A stretch of 56,039 nt of DNA from CAVZXS01 sp963779325 (GCA_963779325.1 CAVZXS010000001.1:1-56039); one strand, 5' to 3'. Shown: positions 27,901 through 36,746, numbered from the stretch's first letter. A program made the numbers and translations. The notes: generated by a model from the letters alone, not told the origin.

Positions 27901-29716
27901 CGACCCAACAATTAATCCATTAAACTCTAGCTCGAAAGTTTATAAGTTGACCGGTGGCACAGGAGGCGACCGTTACGGGCTCGGAATAAGCCTCAAAGTG
28001 ATGGCGGGAGATTTTCTAAACGTTTATGGGAAAAGTATATGGCATAGTAACGGTGCCGCAATTGATAATAGTACCCATACTATTGTTGGTGTTTTGGCTT
28101 CATTTATTAATGATTTTGCTGGTACATCGGCAGTAATTAATGGAGGACATGGGACTACAGGAAGTGTATTAAATGGTAATAGTAATGTGACCGGGCCATT
28201 GAGTACCTGGTTAACTTCAGGGGTACAGCCACCGGCTCAAGGTCCAAAAGGCTATATTAATTGGATTTTCTTCGATGAACAATTCAAACCTGTGGCATTC
28301 GGAAATGGATTTGATCCGATTAGTGGCACGGCGGATAATGTAAAATCTCATTCAATAACAGGAATCCCGGTGCCTAAAAATGGATATGTCTACATCTATT
28401 GCAGTAATGAAAGTAATCAGGACATATACTTCGATAATTTACAGGTAGTCCAGAACAGGGGCCCATTATTGGAGGAAAGACACTACTACCCGGATGGTCT
28501 TACTATGTTTGGTCTCAACAGCATGGCATTTGGCAAACTGCCGAACAATTTTGGATACCAGGGTAAAGAAATACAAAACAATGAATTTTATGACGGTACT
28601 GGTCTGGAAGAGTATGATTTTGAATCACGCTATTATGACCCGCAATTAGGCAGATGGTGGACACAAGACCCTGCATCGCAGTTCCCAAGCCCCTATAATG
28701 CTATGGGTAATAATTGGCCAAATAGAATCGATCCCGACGGAAGATGGGCAGGTTGGGATGATGTAATTGTTAGTGTAATCGGATTTGCAGTCGGGTATGT
28801 GTCATCGGGATTAACTACTAAGGATTGGGGATGGAAATCTGTCAAATCAGGATTCCTCAGTGCCGTCATGTTTGAACTGGGGTATTATTCAGCCGGTGCA
28901 TCATCAGGCATCAGTCAGGGAGGTATTGCAAACATTTTCTCAAGTGGTGGTTTTCAAGCTCAGGCAAATACTGTGGGATTGGCCTTTGCAGGGAAATCTG
29001 CGCTTGTAAGTGCAGTAGGGTCACTTATGCCCGGGATAAACATTCCAATTGGAAATAATTTCAGTATAGGAATATCTCCCGGCTTGGCACTTAGTGGCGG
29101 TTCTATAACAGGATCCATCAATATTTCCGCATCCTATACGAATGGTGATTTTGCAATTTCAGGAGGAATCAATGCATCAGGGAGCTCATTTTCATGGGGA
29201 GGATCCGCAATGTATGACGGATTTGGAGGAAGCTATGCGCATAATAGTTTTAATGGCGAACACTCTCAAGTGACAGCAACTCTTGGAGTTTACGCTTTTG
29301 GTGCATCACTTCGTGTTGATGAAGATTACCTTGGCGACGGTAAAGACAGGTGGAGAACAGGAGGTATTGAATTCGGGATCAAGAATTTTGTTTTTGGGCT
29401 TTCTGTATATTCTAATGATGGCAAAGTAGAAAGTGATGAACAAACTCATGAGGGTGTTAGTCCTCTTTGGGGTCGAAATAAGAAAGGGGAGGGAGCATGG
29501 AATAATGGACAAGTTTTTCATAGCCCGGCGTGGATTGGTTTCAGAAATGGTAACCAGGTATCAAGAATCGGGTATAGTCACAAGGAAGTACAGGATTTTT
29601 TTCAAAATGGCCTTCATCAAAGCTGGTTTCCCACGCCTTATTATCTTAACTATGATAATTTTACACGGGGCGTGTATTCTTATACCGGATTTTATAATCC
29701 GTTTACTTTATATTAA
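24953..29716 (+). CDS. DUF6443/RHS repeat protein with variable C-terminal tail
   Basis: 1587 residues with a signal peptide (MKPKNLFIVSFFCMMFMFMF...). The N-terminal DUF6443-like region (TQYIDGLGRTVQSVSKKTSP) is followed by YD-type repeats (YDNLGREVRKYLPF, TYNELGQLKNKTLG, YDANGNQVLDNNKN, FTYDAAGNKIKKQ). An RHS core at about residues 1160-1265 reads FDYFIRDHLGNIRVTL upstream and GLEEYDFESRYYDPQLGRWW, then NAMGNNWPNRIDPDG. Beyond it lies a 320-residue tail with a glycine-rich hydrophobic segment and a terminal domain (DRWRTGGIEFGIKNFVFGLS, IGYSHKEVQDFFQNGLHQSW) resembling polymorphic toxin type 23. The protein probably forms a beta-cocoon around its tail. Toxin activity is inferred. Confidence 0.85.
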   Translation: MKPKNLFIVSFFCMMFMFMFVSNSFCQYNMVRNWLAQKPVTNETDIISNTQTVQDVIQTTQYIDGLGRTVQSVSKKTSPLQKDAVDMSVYDNLGREVRKYLPFVSNVTQAGDITDDGNYKPTAVQQQLVFNQNQYPGENNFYYSQVNFENSPQSRVLNSYSQGNSWVGSSKGTKAQSLANTLSDNIQIWNISLTQGNLPISAGAYLPGQLYKTISFDENNLQVIVYKDKDGHVILKKSQLTAVPDPGTGSQHAGWLCTYYVYDDYGNMRFIITPKVVSLIDGTWSISQNIADELCYRYEYDLLSRVIIEKGPGTPSGSLGEVWSVFDLRGRIVMTQNGNQRVQQKWQYFQYDNLDRPVATGLISDPVNYANLTFHQNNAATVSINPSYPNLSLYATEQFSQTYYDSYSWVGGTGLSSSLDQTNTSNNAYFYTPTNSSYPYPQPIVQTKMMRGLPTGTKTEVLGSNGSLYLYTVSFYDDNGRRIQTQGTNITGGVDKITTQFSWSGATLRILEEQNKNSGITQTHKILTKRNYSNQNRLQSVTKTISSIINSSPVITINGIEKTISTYTYNELGQLKNKTLGIHPTLSTPLETLTYDYNVRGWLTGINKNFTQNGNNANYFGEELGYDKTSTANGTTTYTNPAINGNIGGLIWKTKGDGVPRKYDFTYTNANQLSSANFQQNTPAVGSVWDKTYVDYSVNNISYDLNGNIKTLNQNGFVLGGAPNIDNLSYNYTNSDNSNKLLNVIDNANNPSSKLGDFHYTGAKTILTTDYGYDANGNQVLDNNKNISSIVYNSLNLPSIITVAGKGTISFTYDAAGNKIKKQTLENNVSIAYSGGTDIANINTITTYIGGSVYFSKTFTTSSLNQVFINYLNTLNVTEALQSVAHEEGRARIVYPTTGQPPYYAFDYFIRDHLGNIRVTLTDELKNDIYLATTLETGGIGTELTFYNIKNDPNHVIDKANLTWWGNVVNNTYNNNNNIPFTPDPTINPLNSSSKVYKLTGGTGGDRYGLGISLKVMAGDFLNVYGKSIWHSNGAAIDNSTHTIVGVLASFINDFAGTSAVINGGHGTTGSVLNGNSNVTGPLSTWLTSGVQPPAQGPKGYINWIFFDEQFKPVAFGNGFDPISGTADNVKSHSITGIPVPKNGYVYIYCSNESNQDIYFDNLQVVQNRGPLLEERHYYPDGLTMFGLNSMAFGKLPNNFGYQGKEIQNNEFYDGTGLEEYDFESRYYDPQLGRWWTQDPASQFPSPYNAMGNNWPNRIDPDGRWAGWDDVIVSVIGFAVGYVSSGLTTKDWGWKSVKSGFLSAVMFELGYYSAGASSGISQGGIANIFSSGGFQAQANTVGLAFAGKSALVSAVGSLMPGINIPIGNNFSIGISPGLALSGGSITGSINISASYTNGDFAISGGINASGSSFSWGGSAMYDGFGGSYAHNSFNGEHSQVTATLGVYAFGASLRVDEDYLGDGKDRWRTGGIEFGIKNFVFGLSVYSNDGKVESDEQTHEGVSPLWGRNKKGEGAWNNGQVFHSPAWIGFRNGNQVSRIGYSHKEVQDFFQNGLHQSWFPTPYYLNYDNFTRGVYSYTGFYNPFTLY

Positions 29717-29728
29717 TTCAAAAGAGTC

Positions 29729-30416
29729 ATGCGTATATATGTCTTCTTAGTAATTTTCTTAGTAGGTTGCCTGGGAATAAATACCACAAGGCCGCTTACT
29801 AAGGAAATTAAATATAATTTTTCTAATCGCTTTGAAGGTAAAAATACCGGTCTTGCTGATAAAATGAATATTTCAGGCTATTACAGGTATTGGTCAAAGG
29901 ATGAATTTGGAGGTTATGAGAAAATTCATAACACAGATGATACAGCCTTTGTTGATATGCTTTTTTATGAGGATGGAACATTTATTTGGAACTTGTGGTT
30001 TCCAAATGGGTTTAATAATTATAATGATTATTTTAAGTCTATAATAGATGCGGGCAGAGATCATCTTTTTTTATAAAAGCTATAAATGGGGGGTATATTC
30101 AATTTTAAACGATACAATTAAAACGCAATATCTGATGCATGCTGCCCGAATGACGCCTTGGTATGGTGGACAGAAATGGTTCCTGATAAAGAATGACCAA
30201 ACACTTCAGCTTATTTTTTCCGGGGATATTAACAATATGGATGGCAAGGCTATTGAAAGAGGCATCGGTTATGTAAATAGAGCCAGCCTTGCAAATTTTA
30301 TACCTCTTAAAAATATACCGCCACCATCAGGTTGGCTGAAAAAGGAAAAGTTTTTTTGGAGAAATAATGAAGATTGGAAGCAATACATGAAAAGTATGGG
30401 TTTCAAAACTCGATAA
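29729..30416 (+). pseudogene. Lipoprotein after the Rhs gene, frameshifted; immunity candidate
   Basis: The start at 29729 gives a lipoprotein signal (MRIYVFLVIFLVGCLG, cysteine at residue 14). The frame stops at 30076 after DAGRDHLFL, but with one T fewer in the T7 run at 30066-30072 it continues DHLFYKSYKWGVYSILNDTI to the stop at 30416, giving about 228 residues. It begins 12 bp after the Rhs gene, where immunity genes of polymorphic toxins usually lie. No known immunity family is recognised. The homopolymer indel may be a sequencing error or a phase-variable tract. Confidence 0.65.
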
Positions 30417-30576
30417 TATGAAGGGGTAAGAGCATTTTAATTCTTGCTAGTTTTTCGAAACAGTTTATTTTGAAAAATTCTAAGAAAATCCGGGCTGAAT
30501 TTTCTTATTAGGAGTATACGGTAGGGAAACTAAATGAAATACTATACTTTTATGATTGTTAAAATATTTAGATAAG

Positions 30577-31332
30577 ATGAGCAAACACTTCCTTCTCTTG
30601 GTCATTATAGTATTCTGCTATGTAACGGGGCTAACTCAAGTTACAAATCAACATTCTTTTGTAGAATTGTCAATTGGTACTTCTTTACCAATAGGCAAAT
30701 TTGCTAATAAAACACATACAATATCACCCGGTGATTCTACAGGTCTTGCAAAAATTGGCTTTGGATTTAATTTGTCTTTGAATTACCGGATAAAAAATTC
30801 TATCGGAATAATGGCATTGATTGGGAATTCATTCAATAAGCAAGACAAAAACGCATATGATAATTATTTTAGAAAAACATACGGAAACGATGCAAAAACT
30901 GAAATTGGAACAGATAGTTGGCAGATATGGAAAATTTTAGCCGGCCCTTTTTTTGAAACCCAGGTATCCAAATCCAAAAATATTTATTTAAGAACAAGGT
31001 TATTATCGGGAATTTGCAAGTCTATAAAACCTGCATATACTATTATTGGTGTTATTGGTACTAACCCGGGCAACACAATTACGGTTAAAGAAAGCCGGGG
31101 CAAAGATCATCTTCAATCAGCTTTTTGTTATCAATTAAACGCAGGCCTTATTTTTAAGACAAGTAAAAAATATTTTTTTTCTGCTAATCTTGATTTTTTT
31201 TCTGCTAATCCGCATTTCACTTATTATTATCGCCAGGATCCTAACGCAATACCTATAGTTTTTCTGCCCGCAACAGGAAGATTTGAATTATCTTCAATAA
31301 GTATACAAGCCGGCGCCGGTATTAATTTTTAA
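30577..31332 (+). CDS. Outer-membrane beta-barrel-like protein
   Basis: About 251 residues from the ATG at 30577, which opens a signal peptide (MSKHFLLLVIIVFCYVTGLTQ); an upstream TTG is less likely. The mature part alternates short beta strands with glycine/aromatic motifs (FVELSIGTSLPIGKF, IGFGFNLSLNYRI, ALIGNSFNK, YFFSANLDFFSANPHF, SSISIQAGAGINF) and ends in an aromatic residue, as in 8-stranded outer-membrane barrels (porin family/OmpA-like barrels). It precedes the T9SS protein by 12 bp. Function is unknown. Confidence 0.7.
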   Translation: MSKHFLLLVIIVFCYVTGLTQVTNQHSFVELSIGTSLPIGKFANKTHTISPGDSTGLAKIGFGFNLSLNYRIKNSIGIMALIGNSFNKQDKNAYDNYFRKTYGNDAKTEIGTDSWQIWKILAGPFFETQVSKSKNIYLRTRLLSGICKSIKPAYTIIGVIGTNPGNTITVKESRGKDHLQSAFCYQLNAGLIFKTSKKYFFSANLDFFSANPHFTYYYRQDPNAIPIVFLPATGRFELSSISIQAGAGINF

Positions 31333-31344
31333 CTCCTAAAGAAA

Positions 31345-33933
31345 ATGCTAATAAGTAAACGAGAATATGATCGTTTTTTTCATTTTTTTCAAAAAATTTT
31401 TCGATATATAATTTTTTCTTCCAAGAAATTGGCTTTCAGGATTTTATTAATTTCCCACTTTCTTTTGTTAGTGATTGATGGGTACTGCCAACAGGAAGCT
31501 GATATCTGGTATTTCGGTTACCACGCCGGCCTTGATTTTTCTACCAACCCACCAACAATTTTATCAGACGGCCAAACTGAAACAATTGAGGGGGTTGCAA
31601 GTATATGCACACCGGGAGGTCAGCTTCTGTTTTATACAGACGGAGTCAGCGTCTGGAATCACCTGCACCAAATTATGCCCAATGGGGCCGGGTTATTTGG
31701 GGATAAAAGTGCTACTCAATCATCAATCATTATTCCCAAAATTAATGACCCATCAAGATACTATGTATTTACAGTAGATCAGATTGGTGGAGCTAAAGGA
31801 CTGAATTACTCCATAGTAAATATGAACTTGGATAATTCTAATGGAGACATCGAAGTAAAGAATGTTCAGCTACTTACACCGGTTTGTGAAAAGATAACAG
31901 CAGTAAAGCATTGTAATGGAAGCGATATCTGGGTAATCACTCATGAATGGAATTCTGATGCTTATTACGCATATTTGGTTACAAATAGTGGCATAAGCAA
32001 CATTCCCGTAATTAGCCATATTGGAACAGTATTGACAGGAATCACAGCTTATACAGCCGGATATTTAAAGGCATCCCCGGATGGGAAAAAACTAGCGATT
32101 GCAAATCAGTTTTTAGGTGCTGAATTATTTAATTTCGACAATGTGACAGGAATCCTTTCGAACCCGGTGCAGCTAATACAATCTTCATCAGTTTTTAATG
32201 AAACTTATGGAGTGGAATTTTCAGCAAGTTCAAAGCTCTTGTATATTAATGCCACTGATTTTTATACAAGTTCTTCCCCTTATCATAATTGGGTATTACA
32301 ATATGATGTTAGTCAGCCATCAGGGGCGGCTATAATTTCGTCGATGAAAATTATTTATGCGGATACTACACCGTTTGCACATCATTTAGTTGGTGCGCTA
32401 CAAATGGGACCGAATAATAAAATTTATATGGGTATGGAGGGAAACTTTCTTGGCCTTTCAGTTATTGATTTCCCCGATTCAGTGGGCAGTTCATGTCATT
32501 TTAACTTTAATCAAATACAATTTGCCCCTCCACAATCACCCCGCTATGGGCTACCTACATTTATCCAGAGTTATTCGTATCCCGTCTTTACTTTCAGTGA
32601 TGTTTGTACTGACCAATCAATAAATTTTTATTACCAACGGCCATCAAATATTATTGGTCTTAAATGGGATTTCGACGACCCATTATCCGGAACTAATAAT
32701 ATTTCATTTGTAGATAGCCCGAGCCACTTTTTTACAAATCAAGGCTTATATAATGTCAGCTTAATAAGATTTACCGCTTGTGGTAGTGATACGATAAGAA
32801 AACGAATACAGTTTGGCCCCGGGAAATTAAACCTTGGTAATGACACAACACTTTGCGGAATTAGCAGCTATTTACTAAATGCAGAAGTAGTGGGAAATTA
32901 TTCTTATTTATGGCAGGACGGTTCAACAGCCAAAACTTTTACCGCAACTCAATCCGGAATTTATTGGGCAGAGGTTAAAAATAATCAAACTGGTTGTTTC
33001 AAAAGAGATAGTATTCAAATATTTTTTAACTCATATCCTGTTTTTTCGTTAGGGAATGATACGACTTTTTGCGAAGGGCAATCTGTTTTATTATCTACTA
33101 CTTTGTCTCAGGCATCTTATTTATGGAGCACAGGTGCAACAGCAAATTCCCAGGTTGTTACTACTCCTCGTACTTATTGGTTGGATGTAACTGTGGGAGG
33201 CTGCACGAAAAGAGATAGTATTAACGTTATGCAAAAACAGACCCCGATAGTACATCTGGGAAATGATACTGTGCTATGTATTGGTCGTACGCATTTACTT
33301 GATGCACAAAATGCGGGTGCCCAATATTTGTGGCAAAATAATTCTGATTTGCAAACACAACTGGTCAATCAAAGCGGAATTTATTGGGCGGAAGCAAATC
33401 TCAACGGATGTAAAAAAAGAGATACTATTGTTGTTTCTGCAGGACATAAACCGCAGTTTTCCTTGGGCCCTGACCAAATTTTATGCCCCGGCATTTCCAT
33501 GCTGCTATCACCGGGATTATCAAATGTCAATTATTTATGGCAGGACGGTTCTGTTAATTCGAGTTACCCGGTAACACAAACCGGTTTGCATTATGTGGAT
33601 GTGGCGAATAGTTGCGGAATAACAAGAGACAGTATTAATATATTAAAAGGAAGTTGCAATGTTTATCTGCCAAGCGGATTTACACCGAACAAGGACGAGC
33701 TTAACGATATTTTCAGAGTAAAAGGAATCGACTTAATTTCTGAGATTAATTTTAAGATTTTTGATCGGGCCGGACAGGTAGTCTTTATGACAAAAGATAA
33801 GTCGGCAGGATGGGACGGCAAATATAAAGGCGCGGATTTGTCATCGGGTACTTACGTGTGTTTAATTATATACAAGGAAATCAATACTACAGGAACAAAA
33901 ATGTTGAAGGGGACAATAACATTGATTAGGTAA
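31345..33933 (+). CDS. T9SS type B sorted surface protein with PKD-like and tandem repeats
   Basis: 862 residues. The hydrophobic segment at about 30-48 (FRILLISHFLLLVIDGYC) acts as a signal peptide after a long basic start. The N-terminal part (WYFGYHAGLDFSTNP, then repeated short sheet motifs) resembles a beta-propeller. A PKD-like segment follows near residue 430 (GLKWDFDDPLSG). From about residue 490 there are four tandem repeats of about 70-80 residues, each opening with LGNDT or LGPDQ plus a Cys (LGNDTTLCG, LGNDTTFCE, LGNDTVLCI, LGPDQILCP). The C-terminal domain is the CHU_C/gliding-motility sorting signal (VYLPSGFTPNKDELNDIFRV, IFDRAGQVVF, GWDGKYKGADLSSGTYVCLI). It should be surface exposed or secreted by T9SS. 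Confidence 0.85.
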   Translation: MLISKREYDRFFHFFQKIFRYIIFSSKKLAFRILLISHFLLLVIDGYCQQEADIWYFGYHAGLDFSTNPPTILSDGQTETIEGVASICTPGGQLLFYTDGVSVWNHLHQIMPNGAGLFGDKSATQSSIIIPKINDPSRYYVFTVDQIGGAKGLNYSIVNMNLDNSNGDIEVKNVQLLTPVCEKITAVKHCNGSDIWVITHEWNSDAYYAYLVTNSGISNIPVISHIGTVLTGITAYTAGYLKASPDGKKLAIANQFLGAELFNFDNVTGILSNPVQLIQSSSVFNETYGVEFSASSKLLYINATDFYTSSSPYHNWVLQYDVSQPSGAAIISSMKIIYADTTPFAHHLVGALQMGPNNKIYMGMEGNFLGLSVIDFPDSVGSSCHFNFNQIQFAPPQSPRYGLPTFIQSYSYPVFTFSDVCTDQSINFYYQRPSNIIGLKWDFDDPLSGTNNISFVDSPSHFFTNQGLYNVSLIRFTACGSDTIRKRIQFGPGKLNLGNDTTLCGISSYLLNAEVVGNYSYLWQDGSTAKTFTATQSGIYWAEVKNNQTGCFKRDSIQIFFNSYPVFSLGNDTTFCEGQSVLLSTTLSQASYLWSTGATANSQVVTTPRTYWLDVTVGGCTKRDSINVMQKQTPIVHLGNDTVLCIGRTHLLDAQNAGAQYLWQNNSDLQTQLVNQSGIYWAEANLNGCKKRDTIVVSAGHKPQFSLGPDQILCPGISMLLSPGLSNVNYLWQDGSVNSSYPVTQTGLHYVDVANSCGITRDSINILKGSCNVYLPSGFTPNKDELNDIFRVKGIDLISEINFKIFDRAGQVVFMTKDKSAGWDGKYKGADLSSGTYVCLIIYKEINTTGTKMLKGTITLIR

Positions 33934-34134
33934 AAAGTATAATAGCTTTGCTTTAATACTGTATATATGTCAGTTATGAGGAAAATAGCGAATAATAAAA
34001 CTTTTTAGTAGGCGAAAAACCAGCTTGGTTTCTATTGGTAATTATAAAACAGTTTTCTTATTTCAAGCGCCGCTTAACGTAAACAGTCTTTCAATTAGGA
34101 CATTTTTAGACATAAGAAATGAATAAGGCTTGTA

Positions 34135-34568
34135 ATGACAAATAATTGGGAAATGAATAACTTAATAATTCAAGAAATTTATTACAGAAATTCAAAAGCT
34201 ACCAATGAATACCTGGATGCCATTTTTTTAATAAATGAATTGTATTATGAATATCGAAGTGGTATATTTTCATTAGTTACTCATCTGCTTGATTTGGAAG
34301 GTTACTCAAGAGTTAAGGAATTGGATGAATACAAAAATAAATACGGAGAACTCAAAATTTCTGAGCTACGTTTACAGAGAAAAACTCAATTTCTTATGTT
34401 CTGATCTGTAACAATCTTTTATTTTGCAGCGTATTTAAACCTGACACATATTCCCTTAATTCAGTACAGGAGATTTATTTTATTGATGATATTCTTAGTG
34501 AGAAAAATAAAACTAAATATGAAATATTCCGGGATTCAGAAATTATTGAACTGCCTGATATTGGGTAA
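34135..34568 (+). pseudogene. Small hypothetical gene, probably frameshifted
   Basis: The first frame gives 89 residues (MTNNWEMNNLIIQEIYYRNS...) and stops at 34404. From about 34376 another frame stays open and looks coding: it continues RKNSISYVLICNN and ends VQEIYFIDDILSEKNKTKY... with a stop at 34566-34568. Adding one A to the A5 run near 34376 joins the two into about 144 residues. No family is recognised; it is acidic, helical and probably cytoplasmic. Confidence 0.45.
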
Positions 34569-35092
34569 TCTTTCAAGTTATCGGACTTGAACAAAATATT
34601 AAAATAAATAAGGGTTAATTATAAAGTATCAGACCCCCAAGTCCTTCCACTTTTTCATTTCATTACTCCTGCGTCGTAACGAAAAGCCGAACCACTGTGG
34701 GATATAAGATAATGGGAATTGAGATTGGCTCCTTCGTCGCCAAACACAATTCCTAACAGACAAATATCTCAGATAGTTCAAATCTTTCCTTCTCTCTCAA
34801 AAAGATTTAGCAAAGTTCCCCCAAGCTATTTTGTAAGAAAATGGGCAAAGCGAAAGCGAAGTTATGCGGCTGCACCAATGATCCTTTAAAGTGCAAAAAG
34901 ACTACGGCATAAACAAGGCTTTCCATCACTTTTTTAGATTTTATTTATTCCGTTTCCTTTTTGCTTCCCGGCAGCCGCCTTTCTGTAAGGCTTTCTTTTT
35001 TTCCATTTTTTCTTTTACAAAACATTTTTTTTCATCATCAGAACACAAGTAAACAATCATTTTTTAAACTCGATATCATAAAATTTACAGTT
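34569..35092. other. Intergenic region upstream of ssb
   Basis: About 520 bp without a supported gene. It is less AT-rich than its surroundings in places, and no strong hairpin, tRNA or repeat was found. Such leaders before ssb/DUF932 modules are common in Bacteroidota mobile elements. A regulatory role cannot be shown from the sequence. Confidence 0.4.
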
Positions 35093-35484
35093 ATGGAAAT
35101 CATCGGAAGAATTACTGCGGACGCAGCCGTTAGCGAAACAAAAGCAGGGAAAAAAGTAGTGAACTTTTCTATTGCTATTAATGACACTTACAAAACAAAA
35201 GGAAGTGATGAAGTACAAAAAATTACAACCTATGTAAACTGTGCTTATTGGATTAATGCCGGCATTGCCACATTATCTTAACCAAAGGCAGTTTGGTGGA
35301 ATGTGCCGGGCGCATTGGTGTAAATGCCTGGACAGGTAAAGATGGCGATGCAAAAGCCACACTTACTTTTCATGTAAACAGTATCAAACTGCATGGCAAA
35401 TCGAATAGCGGCAACTCAGCAAATATCGCAGTGAATACATCACCGGCAGCCTGTTCAGCAGCGGCAGACGATTTACCATTTTAG
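35093..35484 (+). pseudogene. ssb: Single-stranded DNA-binding protein, frameshifted
   Basis: The start ATG at 35093 gives MEIIGRITADAAVSETKAGK and KVVNFSIAINDTYKTKGSDE, then TYVNCAYWINAGIATLS and a stop at 35281. One missing base near 35277 would carry the frame into LTKGSLVECAGRIGVNAWTG, ending FHVNSIKLHGKS...AADDLPF at 35484. Together this is the OB-fold of the short (about 130 residues) SSB proteins carried by Bacteroidota mobile elements, and the acidic DDLPF tail is typical. SSB coats single-stranded DNA during transfer and replication. As sequenced it is truncated. Confidence 0.82.
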
Positions 35485-35530
35485 TTTTACGGCATCCAGT
35501 CCAATGGCGGGATGCTTTTATTTTTTAATC

Positions 35531-35548
35531 TCCCGATAGCTATCGGGA
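35531..35548. repeat. 18-bp perfect palindrome TCCCGATAGCTATCGGGA
   Basis: A perfect 9+9 palindrome lies 15 bp upstream of the DUF932 start. Palindromes with the core CCCGATAGCTATCGGG are, from memory, frequent iterated elements in Bacteroidota genomes. Here it could act as a hairpin in the leader of the DUF932 mRNA. Confidence 0.6.
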
Positions 35549-35563
35549 TAAAATTTACGAATT

Positions 35564-36598
35564 ATGGCACACAATATTAATTTCAATGAGCAAACAGGTA
35601 AACACAGTTTCTTTTCTGTAAAAGAAAAAGCATGGCATGGCTTAGGACAAATAGTACAAGATTATCCAACCAGTAAAGAAGCATTGCAATTTGCAGGGCT
35701 TGATTTTGAAGTTTGCAAACGCCCAACATTCATCGTTTGGATGATGGAAAAGAAATTATTTCTTCCAATTCATTTTATACTTACCGACCCTGATACAGGT
35801 GCAATTTTAGGCGACCGTTTGGGTAAAGATTATGAAGTGGTACAAAATATTGATGCGTTTAGTTTTTTTGATGCTATTGTGAATGGTGATGGCATACAAT
35901 ACGAAACAGCAGGAGCATTAGGAAAAGGGGAAAAGATTTTTATTACTGCTAAATTGCCCGGCTACATCAAAGTGGGTAATGATGATTTGATTGAAAAGTA
36001 TTTATTTCTCACTACTTCACATGATGGGTTTGGCAGTATTATCGCAGCTTTTACTCCCATTAGAATTGTTTGCAACAATACGTTAAATGCAGCTTTGAAA
36101 AACCGTAGCAATGCTATTAAAATCCGCCATACAGCCAATGTAAAAGAACGGCTGGAAGAAGCGCATAAAGTAATGGGAATATCAAATCAACTTTCTGTAC
36201 AATTAGAAGGAATTTTTAACCAATGGGCAAAAATTCGTATTACAGATAAGGAAGTGCAGAAGCTTATACAAATGGCAATGGTTCCAAACAAAGAAGTATT
36301 GCAGAATATTGAAAAAGGTGAACCGGATGAACTAAGCACCTGCTTTAAAAATATGTGTGATGATGTGTATGAATACAATTTCAGCAGCCCCACCCAACAA
36401 ACCGAAACAACCAGAGGAACGGTATTTGGTGCATATAATGCCATAACCGGTTATTTTCAGAATGTGAGGAATTACAAAGATGAGGAAGCCAAAATAAAAT
36501 CATTATTGTATGGAGGTACGGCACAATTAAGAACACAAAAAGCTTTTCAGCTTTGTGAGGGTTTTGTAAATACCGAAATGATAGGAATATATAATTAA
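35564..36598 (+). CDS. DUF932 phage/plasmid-like protein
   Basis: 344 residues matching the DUF932 (TIGR03299-type) pattern: MAHNINFNEQTGKHSFFSVK, EKAWHGLGQIVQDYPTSKEA, GDRLGKDYEVVQNIDAFSFF, GEKIFITAKLPGYI, YLFLTTSHDGFGSI, FTPIRIVCNNTLNAAL. The family is common on plasmids, phages and conjugative elements and has no proven biochemical role. Its length is normal and the gene is intact. It follows ssb, the usual neighbour in Bacteroidota conjugative elements, and two hairpins separate it from the convergent NUMOD1 gene. Confidence 0.88.
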   Translation: MAHNINFNEQTGKHSFFSVKEKAWHGLGQIVQDYPTSKEALQFAGLDFEVCKRPTFIVWMMEKKLFLPIHFILTDPDTGAILGDRLGKDYEVVQNIDAFSFFDAIVNGDGIQYETAGALGKGEKIFITAKLPGYIKVGNDDLIEKYLFLTTSHDGFGSIIAAFTPIRIVCNNTLNAALKNRSNAIKIRHTANVKERLEEAHKVMGISNQLSVQLEGIFNQWAKIRITDKEVQKLIQMAMVPNKEVLQNIEKGEPDELSTCFKNMCDDVYEYNFSSPTQQTETTRGTVFGAYNAITGYFQNVRNYKDEEAKIKSLLYGGTAQLRTQKAFQLCEGFVNTEMIGIYN

Positions 36599-36607
36599 GG
36601 AAGTAAT

Positions 36608-36631
36608 AAGGGGCATTGCAAAATGCCCCTT
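36608..36631. terminator. Hairpin terminator after DUF932
   Basis: A 10-bp perfect stem (AAGGGGCATT / AATGCCCCTT) with a GCAA loop sits 10 bp after the DUF932 stop. There is no long T tract, so termination is likely but not certain. Confidence 0.6.
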
Positions 36632-36641
36632 GCTCACAAAA

Positions 36642-36691
36642 AAGCTGCCCCGCAACATTGCGATAGAATTTGTAAAATGGCGGGGCAGCTT
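36642..36691. terminator. Second hairpin between convergent genes
   Basis: The arms AAGCTGCCCCGC (36642-36653) and GCGGGGCAGCTT (36680-36691) pair perfectly over 12 bp around a 26-base loop. Its position between DUF932 (plus) and the NUMOD1 gene (minus) suggests a bidirectional terminator. Confidence 0.55.
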
Positions 36692-36746
36692 GGATTTTAT
36701 AGAGATATTAAACAAAGGGTTCGATAGGGGATTGAGTTAAAAAAAA

